64,000 nucleotides of DNA from UBA1181 sp045600225. Lineage in GTDB: Bacteria; Bacteroidota; Bacteroidia; Bacteroidales; Paludibacteraceae. The stretch lies in the NCBI GenBank assembly GCA_045600225.1, contig JAZRXL010000022.1, positions 1 through 64,000 on the forward strand, read 5' to 3'. The notes under the pieces are model-generated. The model was not told where the DNA came from, did no database searches, and was given only the letters and a program-made list of their open reading frames with translations. Positions 16,696-26,150 of this stretch are shown piece after piece; positions within the stretch are counted from its first letter, which is position 1; every line of letters begins with the position of its first letter. Both the position numbers and the translations under genes were made by a program.

Positions 16696-17703
16696 ATGCT
16701 AAGAAGAATTTTTATCATACTATATTGCCTTTTGATTTTGTTGGGATTATCATCATGTAATAAGGCAGAGGTAGAATCAAGCGCGAGCGAAAGCATTTCC
16801 TTTTCCTCTCTTGATTTCAGTGATTTGTTTGTAAATGAAACGGGTTACTATTTATTGTTTACAATGGATGGAGATACAACCGATCCTTCTTCTTTGCAAA
16901 CTTTGGTAGTTTATAAGTCGATAGACCATGGTCATACATGGGAAAACACATTAAAAGTTGATAGCTTACGCATTAACCCTTATTCTTCGTGTATTAGTTC
17001 TGGTGAAAAAATATATTTCTACGGAGAAAAAGGAGAGCCCAAAGCTAAAATATCTATTTGCTCATACAATTATAAATCAAACGCTTTTACATCTTCTTTG
17101 CCATACTTTGATTGTTATGGCGGATTTGTTCGCAGTACAGACGACCTCTTGTGTTATGATTCGGATTCATTGTATTTTTTAGATGATCAGTTAAACGCCT
17201 TACTAATGATTAAAATGGATTCTGACTATTCTCCGTTTTCTATTGCTGGAGAAACACTAATGTATACCAATTTTGAAGATAAGTTCACTGATTTGTCGAC
17301 GGATAGTCTTATCAAATCTCCAGTGATTATAAGTGCGATCCAACGAGTAGGCGATTCTTTGCTCATTATAGGGAAAGGTGCAGCAAATGAGAATCTACAA
17401 AGAGTCGTGTACGATTTAACTGGAAGGTCGTTTTCTAAAATATCATGGATGAACGAATATAGTATTGTTCATCGAATAGAGACAGATGGAGATTCTTTGT
17501 ACTTTACCTTTTTTAAGACCAAAGAAGGAGAGAGTGCCGATATATATTATACAAAAAATAATGGTAAAGATTGGAAAATCATCCATGATGTCAATGTTGA
17601 TTTTCTTCATGATCCATATTGTTTGTATAAGGACACACTGTTTGTTATAAATGAGCAGACATTTACCAGTCCATCAGCCATGAGTAAGATTGTTCTTGAA
17701 TAA
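16696..17703 (+). CDS. Lipoprotein with sialidase-like Asp-box repeats
   Basis: A 335-residue exported lipoprotein. The signal peptide ends in a lipobox (LLGLSSCNKAE, lipidated Cys at about residue 21). Two Asp-box motifs, SIDHGHTW near residue 76 and TKNNGKDW near residue 285, point to a beta-propeller of the sialidase/photosynthesis-stability-factor type. No sialidase active-site arginine set or FRIP motif is seen, so catalysis is not claimed. It is a single gene between the aspS terminator and the Fic remnant. It lacks an obvious TAnnTTTG box in the 45 bases after that terminator, so its promoter is unclear. Confidence 0.7.
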   Translation: MLRRIFIILYCLLILLGLSSCNKAEVESSASESISFSSLDFSDLFVNETGYYLLFTMDGDTTDPSSLQTLVVYKSIDHGHTWENTLKVDSLRINPYSSCISSGEKIYFYGEKGEPKAKISICSYNYKSNAFTSSLPYFDCYGGFVRSTDDLLCYDSDSLYFLDDQLNALLMIKMDSDYSPFSIAGETLMYTNFEDKFTDLSTDSLIKSPVIISAIQRVGDSLLIIGKGAANENLQRVVYDLTGRSFSKISWMNEYSIVHRIETDGDSLYFTFFKTKEGESADIYYTKNNGKDWKIIHDVNVDFLHDPYCLYKDTLFVINEQTFTSPSAMSKIVLE

Positions 17704-17708
17704 CAATA

Positions 17709-17936
17709 AACTCACATCGTCACGCTTTGGCCGAATATCATAGGCGATTTGAAAGCATCCATCCGTTTCCAGATGGCAACAGACGAGTCGGTCGCCTAAT
17801 GCTTTTCCGAGTGTGCCTCCGCAACAGTGTCCTGCCATTTATCATCGACAACGGTGATTTTAAAGCCATGTGCAACATCGCAAAACGTGTTGTAGGCGAT
17901 AAGGGGGGTAGTTGGGAAGCTACAAACTATAATTAG
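17709..17936 (+). pseudogene. Fragment of a Fic/DOC AMP-transferase-like gene
   Basis: An open frame without a proper start encodes about 75 residues carrying the Fic core: LAEYHRRFESIHPFPDGN, then RRVGRLMLFRVCLRN. The Fic motif is HPFxDGNGR; here the second Gly is Arg (HPFPDGNRR). The upstream helices and start codon are missing, and the C-terminal part stops early. Base composition is visibly more GC-rich than its surroundings. It is most simply the decayed end of an acquired Fic gene, wedged between a lipoprotein gene and the tail of the PurF-like gene, whose stop it overlaps by four bases. Confidence 0.7.
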
Positions 17937-19816
17937 AACTGATAATTCTTTTCTACGTAATCGATAAAGGCTCTGTTCAACATCCTTAATCCTCCAGGGG
18001 TAGGATAGTCTCCGCTAAAATACCAGTCACCAGGATGGTTCGGACACGCTTCGTGAAGACCTTCTAATGTTTGGTACACGATCTCTACTTCGGCCTGTAC
18101 GCCTTTAGCTGTTAATAGTTCCGCCATTTTCTTCGAGATCTCTTCGTCTGTAAATGGAGCATAAATCTCCTTTACATAGTTGACGATTCTTTCGTTTGGC
18201 TTGTTTGCTTGTTCTTTGCTCTTCAGATAAGCTTGTTTTATTACATCCGTCATGCCTCTTTCTTCCAACATGGCAATGGCTGTTCTAAATGCAATGAATT
18301 GCTCCATACTTGACATGTCGATACCATAATAGTCGGGGTAGCGGACTTGTGGAGATGAGGATACGATAATAATTTTTTTAGGATGTAGCCTGTCTAAGAT
18401 TTTGATAATGCTTTGTTTTAGGGTTGTACCACGAACGATACTATCATCAATAACAACTAAATTGTCTACATTGGGTTCCAAACTTCCATAAGTGATGTCG
18501 TAGACATGTGTTGCCAAATCGTTACGAGTGTTTCCCTCGGCGATAAATGTGCGAAGTTTTATATCCTTGATGGCAACTTTCTCGCTTCGAATTCGTTGAG
18601 AAAGAATAGCCTCCAATTCGTCATGGCTTGGATTGTGTCCTAAAGCCTCTATTCTTTTAACTTTTTCTTCGTTTAGACAGTTGTCCAATCCCTCCAACAT
18701 TCCATAGAAAGCAACTTCTGCAGTGTTTGGAATGAAAGAAAAGACTGTATGTTTTAGATCGTTGTCTATTGCCTTCATGATGGCTGGGACCAACGAAGCC
18801 CCCAACTGCTTACGTTCCCTATAAATGTCAACATCACTACCTCTACTGAAGTAGATGCGTTCGAAAGAACATGCTTTCATTGGTTTTGGTTCGTTGACTT
18901 GAGCCAGTTTCATATTGCCTTTTTTATTGACAAATATGGCTTGTCCTGGCATTAGTTCGAGGATTGAATCCGCAGGAACATCAAATGCAGTTTGTATTAC
19001 GGGTCTCTCTGATGCAAGAACCATAATCTCGTCATCTTTGTACCAGAAGCTTGGTCGTATGCCCCAAGGGTCTCTTATGGCAAAGCTCTCTCCGCTACCT
19101 GTTAGACCACAGATGACATAACCTCCATCCCAAGTTGCGGAAGACTTTTTCAATACATTAACCAAGTCAATTCGGTCCTCTATGGCATGTGTGATATCCA
19201 TTCCACGAAGACCTTCGTTATAGCACGCATTATATAGGTGTTCAACTTCTCTGTCTAAGCGATGTCCCACTTGCTCTAACATAATATAGGTATCGGCATA
19301 TTTGCGTGGGTGTTGTCCGTCAGATGTTATATCTGCGAAAATCTCATCTACATTGGTTAGGTTGAAGTTTCCACAAAGAGCAAGGTTTTTGGCTCTCCAG
19401 TTGTTCCTTCTTAAAAATGGGTGTACGTAAGACAAACCGCTCTTGCCTGTTGTCGAATAGCGTAAGTGCCCCATATATAGTTCGCCTGCAAAAGGAAGAC
19501 ATTGAGTAGCGTAGGTTGCATCGTGCAACTGCTCTTTGGTTAAATCTTTGAAGTTACTGTGAACGGTTCCAAAGATTTCGGTAATGGCGCCTGTTCCCAT
19601 GGCGCGTTCGCGGAACATATATTCTTCTCCAGGGTTTGCTTGCAATTTGACACAAGCCAAACCGGCACCTTCTTGACCTCGATTGTGTTGCTTCTCCATT
19701 AATAAGTATAGTTTGTTTAGACCATACATCCAAGTGCCATACTTTTTCTCGTAATACTCAAGAGGTTTGAGGAGGCGAATCATTGCCACTCCACATTCAT
19801 GTTTTAGAGGCTCCAT
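17933..19816 (-). CDS. Long-form PurF-like glutamine amidotransferase/phosphoribosyltransferase
   Basis: The start is set at ATG 19816 (MEPLKHECGVAM), giving 627 residues; the upstream 40 codons are AT-rich leader. Cys8 is the expected N-terminal nucleophile after removal of a seven-residue propeptide. The N-terminal half is a class II glutaminase (NRGQEGAGLAC, GHLRYSTTGKSG, ALCGNFNLTN). The C-terminal half has the PRPP loop LVVIDDSIVRGTT. This is the architecture of amidophosphoribosyltransferase, the first step of purine synthesis, but it is over 100 residues longer than standard PurF. It diverges from gltB. I infer a PurF or PurF-paralogue role tied to nitrogen status. Confidence 0.85.
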   Translation of the reverse strand: MEPLKHECGVAMIRLLKPLEYYEKKYGTWMYGLNKLYLLMEKQHNRGQEGAGLACVKLQANPGEEYMFRERAMGTGAITEIFGTVHSNFKDLTKEQLHDATYATQCLPFAGELYMGHLRYSTTGKSGLSYVHPFLRRNNWRAKNLALCGNFNLTNVDEIFADITSDGQHPRKYADTYIMLEQVGHRLDREVEHLYNACYNEGLRGMDITHAIEDRIDLVNVLKKSSATWDGGYVICGLTGSGESFAIRDPWGIRPSFWYKDDEIMVLASERPVIQTAFDVPADSILELMPGQAIFVNKKGNMKLAQVNEPKPMKACSFERIYFSRGSDVDIYRERKQLGASLVPAIMKAIDNDLKHTVFSFIPNTAEVAFYGMLEGLDNCLNEEKVKRIEALGHNPSHDELEAILSQRIRSEKVAIKDIKLRTFIAEGNTRNDLATHVYDITYGSLEPNVDNLVVIDDSIVRGTTLKQSIIKILDRLHPKKIIIVSSSPQVRYPDYYGIDMSSMEQFIAFRTAIAMLEERGMTDVIKQAYLKSKEQANKPNERIVNYVKEIYAPFTDEEISKKMAELLTAKGVQAEVEIVYQTLEGLHEACPNHPGDWYFSGDYPTPGGLRMLNRAFIDYVEKNYQF

Positions 19817-19844
19817 ATTGTTACCATTTTGTTTAATTATGATG

Positions 19845-19852
19845 CAAAAATA
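19845..19852 (-). promoter_or_regulatory. -7 box for the PurF-like gene
   Basis: The minus strand reads TATTTTTG about 28 bases before the chosen ATG at 19816. This supports that start over the longer frame, whose first codons would lie upstream of the promoter. Confidence 0.65.
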
Positions 19853-20087
19853 AGAAATATTATTTATTATATGGTATATTTTACTTTCAAAATGACAGGA
19901 ATATTTCTTTGTGTATGTAAATGTGTAATTAGGCAAAGACTCTTACAAAATTTAGGATTTTAATACTTTAAAATTAACAGTATATTATTTAGTTATAAAT
20001 TGTAAGAATATTATATGAAATTATTTTATATCGTAAATTTTTACAAAAATGAAAGTAAAACAAAATAAATAATATAGTTGTTTGTAG

Positions 20088-20100
20088 TAGCAAATTGATA
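20088..20100. promoter_or_regulatory. 13-base element shared with the asnA promoter
   Basis: TAGCAAATTGATA is identical to 1227-1239. Here it ends nine bases before the -7 box, so it covers the region where RNA polymerase would contact the spacer. No good -33 TTTG is present at normal spacing, consistent with a promoter that depends on a bound regulator. Confidence 0.4.
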
Positions 20101-20109
20101 GTAAAAGTT

Positions 20110-20117
20110 TAATTTTG
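20110..20117 (+). promoter_or_regulatory. -7 box for gltB-gltD-asnB
   Basis: TAATTTTG, an exact TAnnTTTG match, lies about 41 bases before the gltB ATG. Confidence 0.7.
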
Positions 20118-20158
20118 CAATACAAAATGATAGTGAAAAGTAAATAATTAAAAACTAA

Positions 20159-23100
20159 ATGCCACTAACGATGCAAATAACAAATCAAACAGGTCTCTAC
20201 AATAGAGAGAATGAACACGATGCTTGCGGCGTGGGTATGATTGTCAATATTCATGGCAACAAGTCACATGAATTAGTGAATGCAGCTCTTAAAGTATTAG
20301 AGAATATGCGTCATCGTGGAGCTGAAGGTAGTGATGGAAAGACTGGTGATGGTGCTGGTATCTTACTTCAAATTCCTCACGAGTTTATCTTACTTCAAGG
20401 TATTCCTGTTCCTGAAAAAGGCAAATATGGTACAGGACTTGTGTTCTTGCCAAAAGAGCAAAAGGAACAAGATGAAATCTTGAGAATTATGATTGAGGAA
20501 ATAGAGAGAGAAAATCTATCTCTAATGCACCTTCGCAATGTTCCTACAAATTCTGCATGTTTAGGTGATGGGGCAGCTGCTACAGAGCCTTGTATTAAAC
20601 AAGTATTCATCACAGGAGTCTCTGATGATGATCTTCCTAATTTCGAGCGTAAGTTATACATTATTCGTAAGAAGATAGAGAATCGTGTTGCTCACAAAGA
20701 TTTCTACATTGTATCTCTTTCTAGCAAGACTATTATCTATAAGGGTATGCTTACCTCTATGCAGGTTCGTGAATACTTCTTGGATCTCTCTAATGAGTAT
20801 TTGACCAGTGGTTTGGCATTGGTTCACTCCCGTTTTAGTACCAACACATTCCCAACATGGAGTTTGGCTCAACCATTCCGCTTCCTATGTCACAATGGAG
20901 AAATCAATACAGTGAGAGGAAACAGAAACTGGATGAAGGCTCGTGAAAGTGTGCTTTCTTCTCCTGCTTTGGGTGATATTAAGCAGATCTCTCCAATTGT
21001 TCAGCCTAACATGAGTGACTCTGCTTCGTTGGATAACGTATTTGAATTCTTTGTGATGTCAGGTATGAGTTTGCCTCACGCGATGGCAGTTCTTGTTCCT
21101 GAATCATTCAATGATAAAAACCCTATTAGTGATGATTTGAAGGCATTCTATGAGTACCACTCAATTTTGATGGAACCATGGGATGGTCCTGCTGCACTTA
21201 TGTTCAGTGATGGTCGTTTCGCTGGAGGTATGCTTGACCGTAATGGATTGAGGCCTTCTCGTTATTTGATCACAAACAACGATATGATGCTTGTTGCATC
21301 TGAGGTTGGTGTGATGGACTTCGATCCTATGCAGATCAAACAAAAGGGTCGTCTTCAACCTGGTAAGATCTTGATGATCGATACGGAAGAGGGTAAGATT
21401 TATTATGATGGAGAGTTGAAAGAGCAGTTGGCTGCAGAACATCCATACAAGCAGTGGTTGAGCACCAACCGTATTCAGTTGGAGAAATTGAAGAGCGGTC
21501 GTAAGGTTGAAAACAATGTTGAAAATTACGAGCGTAAATTATTAAACTTCGGATTTGGTCAAGAAGATATAGACAAGACTATTGTTCCAATGTGTACATC
21601 TGGTTCGGAGCCAGTTGCCGCAATGGGTAACGATACACCGCTTGCTGTTATCTCTGATCGTCCTCAGATATTGTTCGACTACTTCCGTCAACAGTTTGCT
21701 CAGGTAACCAACCCTGCCATTGACCCTATCAGAGAGGAGTTGGTTATGTCATTGACAGAGTATATCGGTGCTGTTGGTACTAACATCCTAACTCCAGATG
21801 AGAGCAACTGTAAGATGGTTCGTTTGCCAAACCCAATTTTAACAAATACACAATTAGATATTCTTTGTAACATTCGATACAAAGGATTTAAGACAACTAA
21901 ATTGCCTTTGTTGTTCGATGCTAAGAAGGGTGAGTCTGGCTTGAAGGAGGCTCTTGATAGTTTGTGCAAGCAAGCAGAGGAGTCTGTTGATAATGGAATC
22001 AACTATATCGTTCTTAGTGACCGTGAAGTTGACAAAGATCACGCGGTTATTCCTTCTTTGTTGGCTGTGAGTGCTGTTCACCACTACTTGATAAATGTCG
22101 GAAAACGTGTTCAAACAGCATTGATCGTTGAATCGGGAGAAATTCGCGAAGTAATGCATGCAGCCTTGCTTCTTGGTTATGGTGCTTCTGCAATCTGTCC
22201 TTATATGACATTCGCTGTTATTAACGACTTGGTAAAGCAAGGAAAGATTCAAGAGGATTATGAGACAGCCGAGAAAAACTACATAAAGGCAGTTTGCAAG
22301 GGATTGTTTAAGATCATGTCTAAGATGGGTATTTCTACCATTCGTTCTTATCGTGGTGCTAAGATTTTCGAAAGCATCGGTTTAAGCGAAGATTTGTTGA
22401 AGACATACTTTGGAACAGAGATCTCAACAATCGGTGGTATTGGTTTGAAACATCTTGCTGCTGATGCGGTGAAACTTCACGATGCAGCTTATAGACCAGC
22501 AGAGATGAATGAGTTCATTCCAAACAACGGTTTGTTCTCGTATCGTAAAGATGGTATCCTTCACGCATGGAACCCAGAGACAATTGCAACGTTACAAATT
22601 GCAACAAGAACAGGTAACTATAATAAGTTCAAAGAGTATGCTAAGTTGGTTGATGAGAAATCTAAACCAATCTTTATCCGTGATTTCTTTGATTACAAGA
22701 AGGCTGCAAAACCAATCTCTATTGATGAGGTTGAATCGGTAGAGTCTATCGTAAAACACTTCGTTACAGGTGCGATGTCATTCGGTGCTATTTCTATTGA
22801 GGCTCATGAGGCCATTGCTATTGCAATGAACAAGTTGGGTACGAGAAGTAACACAGGTGAAGGTGGTGAGGACAATGCTCGTTTCAAAGCCACAACTGCA
22901 GAAGGAGTTTCTCTAAACTCTAAAACAAAACAGATCGCATCCGGTCGTTTCGGTGTAACTGCAGAGTATCTTGTAAATGCAGAAGAGTTGCAAATTAAAG
23001 TGGCTCAAGGTGCAAAACCAGGAGAGGGTGGACAGTTGCCTGGATTTAAGGTAAATGAGATTATTGCAAAGACAAGAAACTCAATACCTGGTATCTCTTT

Positions 23101-24658
23101 GATTTCACCTCCACCTCACCACGATATCTACTCAATTGAGGATTTGGCTCAGTTGATCTTTGACTTGAAGAACATTAACCCAACAGCAGCTGTTTCTGTT
23201 AAGTTGGTTGCCGAGAGCGGTGTGGGAACAATTGCTGCGGGTGTTGCTAAGGCAAAAGCAGATTTGATCGTAATCTCAGGAGCTGAGGGTGGTACAGGAG
23301 CATCTCCTGCATCTTCGATGAGATATGCCGGAATATCTCCGGAAATCGGTTTGGCAGAGTCTCAACAAACATTGACATTGAATGGTTTGCGTGCTCAAGT
23401 AAGATTGCAAACTGATGGTCAGTTGAAGACAGGTCGTGATGTTATCATGATGGCTATGTTGGGTGCTGATGAGTTCAGCTTCGGTACGCTTCCATTGATC
23501 GTCTTAGGTTGTGTGATGATGCGTAAGTGTAATACGAATACTTGTCCAGTAGGTGTTGCAACGCAAGATCCTAAGTTGCGTGAAAGATTCCGCGGACATG
23601 CAGATTACATTGTAAACTTCTTCACTTTCTTGGCACAAGAGGTACGTGAATATTTGGCTGAGATGGGATTCAAGAGCTTGAATGACATTATTGGTCGTAC
23701 AGACTTGATAGTTCCAAAGCCAACAGAGGCGGGTTCTAAGGCTTCAACATTAGATTTCAGCAGATTGTTGACTAAGGGTGTTGGTGCACTTCACTTCGAT
23801 GGCCGTGCATTCACTAAGGTTGAAGATGTGAAAGATATGGAGATCATTGCTCAAGCAAAGCATTCTATTGATAATAAACAAGAGATCTCTTTGGATTTCG
23901 CAATCAAGAATACAGACCGTGCTTGTGGTACAATGCTTTCTGGTGTGATTGCTTCAAAATATGGATGCGACGGTTTGCCAGATTCAACCATCAATATCAA
24001 ATTCAAGGGTTCTGCAGGACAAAGTTTCGGTGCATTCCTTGCTAAAGGTGTTAACTTTAAATTGGAAGGTGAGACCAATGACTACTTCGGTAAAGGTTTG
24101 AGTGGAGGTCGCATTTCGATCCTTCCTCCTGTTAGAAGTAACTTCGTTGCAGAAGACAACATCATCGCTGGTAATACAGGTTTGTATGGTGCTACAACAG
24201 GAGAGCTTTATGTGAATGGTCGTGTGGGTGAACGTTTCGGTGTTCGTAACTCAGGAGCTATCGCAGTAATAGAAGGTGCAGGTGATCACTGCTGTGAGTA
24301 TATGACAGGCGGTCGCGTAGTAGTCTTAGGAGAAACAGGAAGAAACTTCGGTGCTGGTATGTCTGGTGGAGTTGCTTATGTATGGAACAAGAATAACAAT
24401 TTCGACTACTTCTGTAACATGGATATGGTTGAGTTGAGTCTAGTCGAGGAAACCACATATCGTAAAGAGTTGCATGAGTTGATTCGTCAACACTGGTTGT
24501 ACACAGGTTCTAAGTTGGCTCGTACAATGCTTGATGATTGGAATCATTATGTAGAAGAGTTCATTCAAGTAATTCCTATCGAGTACAAGCGAGTTCTACA
24601 AGAGGAACAGTTGAAGAAATTGCAAGATAAGATTGCTGATATTCAACGTGACTACTAA
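20159..24658 (+). CDS. gltB: Glutamate synthase large subunit
   Basis: GltB uses glutamine and 2-oxoglutarate to make two glutamates. The 1499-residue protein has a class II glutaminase start (NEHDACGVGMIVN, nucleophile Cys22 after processing), a central domain, the FMN-binding synthase barrel (GEGGEDNARF, KPGEGGQLPG, ISGAEGGTGASP), the 3Fe-4S cysteines in CVMMRKCNTNTC, and the C-terminal Gly-rich GXGXG helix domain (GLSGGRISI, GNTGLYGATTGELYV). It is full length. ATG at codon 5 is an alternative start. gltD follows after 118 bases containing a hairpin. Confidence 0.97.
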   Translation: MPLTMQITNQTGLYNRENEHDACGVGMIVNIHGNKSHELVNAALKVLENMRHRGAEGSDGKTGDGAGILLQIPHEFILLQGIPVPEKGKYGTGLVFLPKEQKEQDEILRIMIEEIERENLSLMHLRNVPTNSACLGDGAAATEPCIKQVFITGVSDDDLPNFERKLYIIRKKIENRVAHKDFYIVSLSSKTIIYKGMLTSMQVREYFLDLSNEYLTSGLALVHSRFSTNTFPTWSLAQPFRFLCHNGEINTVRGNRNWMKARESVLSSPALGDIKQISPIVQPNMSDSASLDNVFEFFVMSGMSLPHAMAVLVPESFNDKNPISDDLKAFYEYHSILMEPWDGPAALMFSDGRFAGGMLDRNGLRPSRYLITNNDMMLVASEVGVMDFDPMQIKQKGRLQPGKILMIDTEEGKIYYDGELKEQLAAEHPYKQWLSTNRIQLEKLKSGRKVENNVENYERKLLNFGFGQEDIDKTIVPMCTSGSEPVAAMGNDTPLAVISDRPQILFDYFRQQFAQVTNPAIDPIREELVMSLTEYIGAVGTNILTPDESNCKMVRLPNPILTNTQLDILCNIRYKGFKTTKLPLLFDAKKGESGLKEALDSLCKQAEESVDNGINYIVLSDREVDKDHAVIPSLLAVSAVHHYLINVGKRVQTALIVESGEIREVMHAALLLGYGASAICPYMTFAVINDLVKQGKIQEDYETAEKNYIKAVCKGLFKIMSKMGISTIRSYRGAKIFESIGLSEDLLKTYFGTEISTIGGIGLKHLAADAVKLHDAAYRPAEMNEFIPNNGLFSYRKDGILHAWNPETIATLQIATRTGNYNKFKEYAKLVDEKSKPIFIRDFFDYKKAAKPISIDEVESVESIVKHFVTGAMSFGAISIEAHEAIAIAMNKLGTRSNTGEGGEDNARFKATTAEGVSLNSKTKQIASGRFGVTAEYLVNAEELQIKVAQGAKPGEGGQLPGFKVNEIIAKTRNSIPGISLISPPPHHDIYSIEDLAQLIFDLKNINPTAAVSVKLVAESGVGTIAAGVAKAKADLIVISGAEGGTGASPASSMRYAGISPEIGLAESQQTLTLNGLRAQVRLQTDGQLKTGRDVIMMAMLGADEFSFGTLPLIVLGCVMMRKCNTNTCPVGVATQDPKLRERFRGHADYIVNFFTFLAQEVREYLAEMGFKSLNDIIGRTDLIVPKPTEAGSKASTLDFSRLLTKGVGALHFDGRAFTKVEDVKDMEIIAQAKHSIDNKQEISLDFAIKNTDRACGTMLSGVIASKYGCDGLPDSTINIKFKGSAGQSFGAFLAKGVNFKLEGETNDYFGKGLSGGRISILPPVRSNFVAEDNIIAGNTGLYGATTGELYVNGRVGERFGVRNSGAIAVIEGAGDHCCEYMTGGRVVVLGETGRNFGAGMSGGVAYVWNKNNNFDYFCNMDMVELSLVEETTYRKELHELIRQHWLYTGSKLARTMLDDWNHYVEEFIQVIPIEYKRVLQEEQLKKLQDKIADIQRDY

Positions 24659-24724
24659 GAGAATTAAGAATTATGAGATTTGTAATTCTAAAAGTGAGAG
24701 TGTTATTCATTATTAAAAATCATT

Positions 24725-24759
24725 GAAAGGTTAGGCTTCGTTTTCAGGAGCCGCCTTTC
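24725..24759 (+). promoter_or_regulatory. Intercistronic hairpin between gltB and gltD
   Basis: GAAAGG pairs with CCTTTC and the inner GGCT with AGCC. No T run follows, so it is not a full terminator. It could be an RNA processing or stability element adjusting GltB to GltD levels. Confidence 0.5.
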
Positions 24760-24776
24760 TACAAGATATTATCAAT

Positions 24777-26120
24777 ATGGGAAATCCAAAAGCGTTTCTG
24801 ACTATTCCTCGCAAAGAGGCAGGACATCGTCCTATTCAAGATCGTATTCACGACTTTGCTGAGGTGGAACAGACATTAAATACAAAAGACCGTCAACTCC
24901 AAGCTTCTCGTTGTATGGATTGCGGTGTTCCTTTTTGCCACTGGGCTTGTCCTCTTGGTAATAAGCAACCTGAATGGCAGGATGCTCTTTACAAGGGTGA
25001 TTGGGAAATGGCTTATAAATTATTGAAGAAAACCAATGATTTTCCTGAGTTTACAGGACGTATTTGCCCCGCTCTTTGTGAGAAGGCTTGCGTGTTGAAT
25101 CTAACCATTGGTGAACCTACTACTTGTAGAGAAAACGAGTGCGCTATTGCAGAGCGTGCATTCTTGGAGAACTATGTAACAATCGAACATCCAACAAGAA
25201 ACGGGAAAAAGGTTCTAGTTGTGGGTGCAGGACCTGCAGGTTTGGCTGCTGCTAATCAATTGAACTATAAAGGTTACGAAGTAACTGTATATGAGAAGAA
25301 TGAAGCTGCAGGAGGTCTGCTTCGTTATGGTATTCCAAACTTTAAGCTTGCAAAGAGTGTCATCGACAGACGAATTAAGGTGATGGAAGAAGAGGGAGTA
25401 GTGTTTAAATACAACCAAAATGTTGACTCAACTAAGTTGCCAGCAGGCTTCGATGCTTATGTGATCTCAACAGGTACTCCTACAGCAAGAGACTTGAAGA
25501 TTGAAGGTCGTGAATTGAAAGGCGTTTATTTGGCTCTAGAGATGCTTAGTCAACAAAATAGAGTATTGGCTGGCATGAAATTCAAAGAGAATGAATTGGT
25601 AAATGCAAAAGGCAAAAAAGTATTGGTAATCGGTGGTGGTGATACAGGATCTGACTGTATCGGTACTGCACACAGACAAGGTGCTGTAAGTGTTACTCAA
25701 ATCGAAATTATGCCAAAACCTCCAGTAGGAGAGAATCCAGCTACTCCTTGGCCTAACTGGCCAGTTATCCTTAAAACAACTACTTCTCACGAAGAGGGTT
25801 GTGAGCGTCGCTGGTTGTTGAATACTAATAAGTTCATTGGTAAGAATGGTCAACTTACAGGTGCTGAAGTGGAGGAAGTTGAATGGGTTCCAAATCCAGA
25901 AGGCGGACGTCCTATTATGAAGGCAACTGGCAAGAAAGAGGTGATCGAGTGCGATATGGTACTTTTGGCTATGGGATTCTTGAAACCAGAGCATCCTCAA
26001 TTTGCAGAGAACGTATTTGTGGCTGGTGATGCACAAAGTGGTGCAAGTTTGGTTGTTCGTGCTATCGCAAGTGGTAGAAAAACAGCTGAGGCCATTGATA
26101 AATACCTATCATCTAAATAA
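24777..26120 (+). CDS. gltD: Glutamate synthase small subunit
   Basis: GltD takes electrons from NADPH through FAD and 4Fe-4S clusters and feeds them to GltB. The 447-residue protein has N-terminal cluster cysteines (CMDCGVPFCHWACP and CPALCEKAC), the FAD Rossmann motif VVGAGPAGLAAA at about residue 146, and the NADPH motif VIGGGDTGSDC at about residue 287. A second FAD motif, VFVAGDAQSGASLV, is near the end. Length is normal. asnB follows 30 bases later in the same operon. Confidence 0.97.
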   Translation: MGNPKAFLTIPRKEAGHRPIQDRIHDFAEVEQTLNTKDRQLQASRCMDCGVPFCHWACPLGNKQPEWQDALYKGDWEMAYKLLKKTNDFPEFTGRICPALCEKACVLNLTIGEPTTCRENECAIAERAFLENYVTIEHPTRNGKKVLVVGAGPAGLAAANQLNYKGYEVTVYEKNEAAGGLLRYGIPNFKLAKSVIDRRIKVMEEEGVVFKYNQNVDSTKLPAGFDAYVISTGTPTARDLKIEGRELKGVYLALEMLSQQNRVLAGMKFKENELVNAKGKKVLVIGGGDTGSDCIGTAHRQGAVSVTQIEIMPKPPVGENPATPWPNWPVILKTTTSHEEGCERRWLLNTNKFIGKNGQLTGAEVEEVEWVPNPEGGRPIMKATGKKEVIECDMVLLAMGFLKPEHPQFAENVFVAGDAQSGASLVVRAIASGRKTAEAIDKYLSSK

Positions 26121-26150
26121 AACTAGTCTTAAATTTAATTCTTAATTCTC

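Larger units (their letters stand above)
19817..20158. other. Divergent regulatory region between the PurF-like gene and gltB
   Basis: These 342 bases are extremely AT-rich, with no gene. They contain the -7 box for the PurF-like gene (19845-19852), the 13-base element shared with asnA (20088-20100) and the gltB -7 box (20110-20117). Two related TGATAGT words occur, at 20096-20102 and at about 20128. Confidence 0.7.

Noticed and set aside
19817..19936. 40-codon N-terminal extension of the PurF-like protein
   Set aside because: The extension covers the -7 box at 19845-19852 and would place the nucleophile Cys far from the N-terminus.
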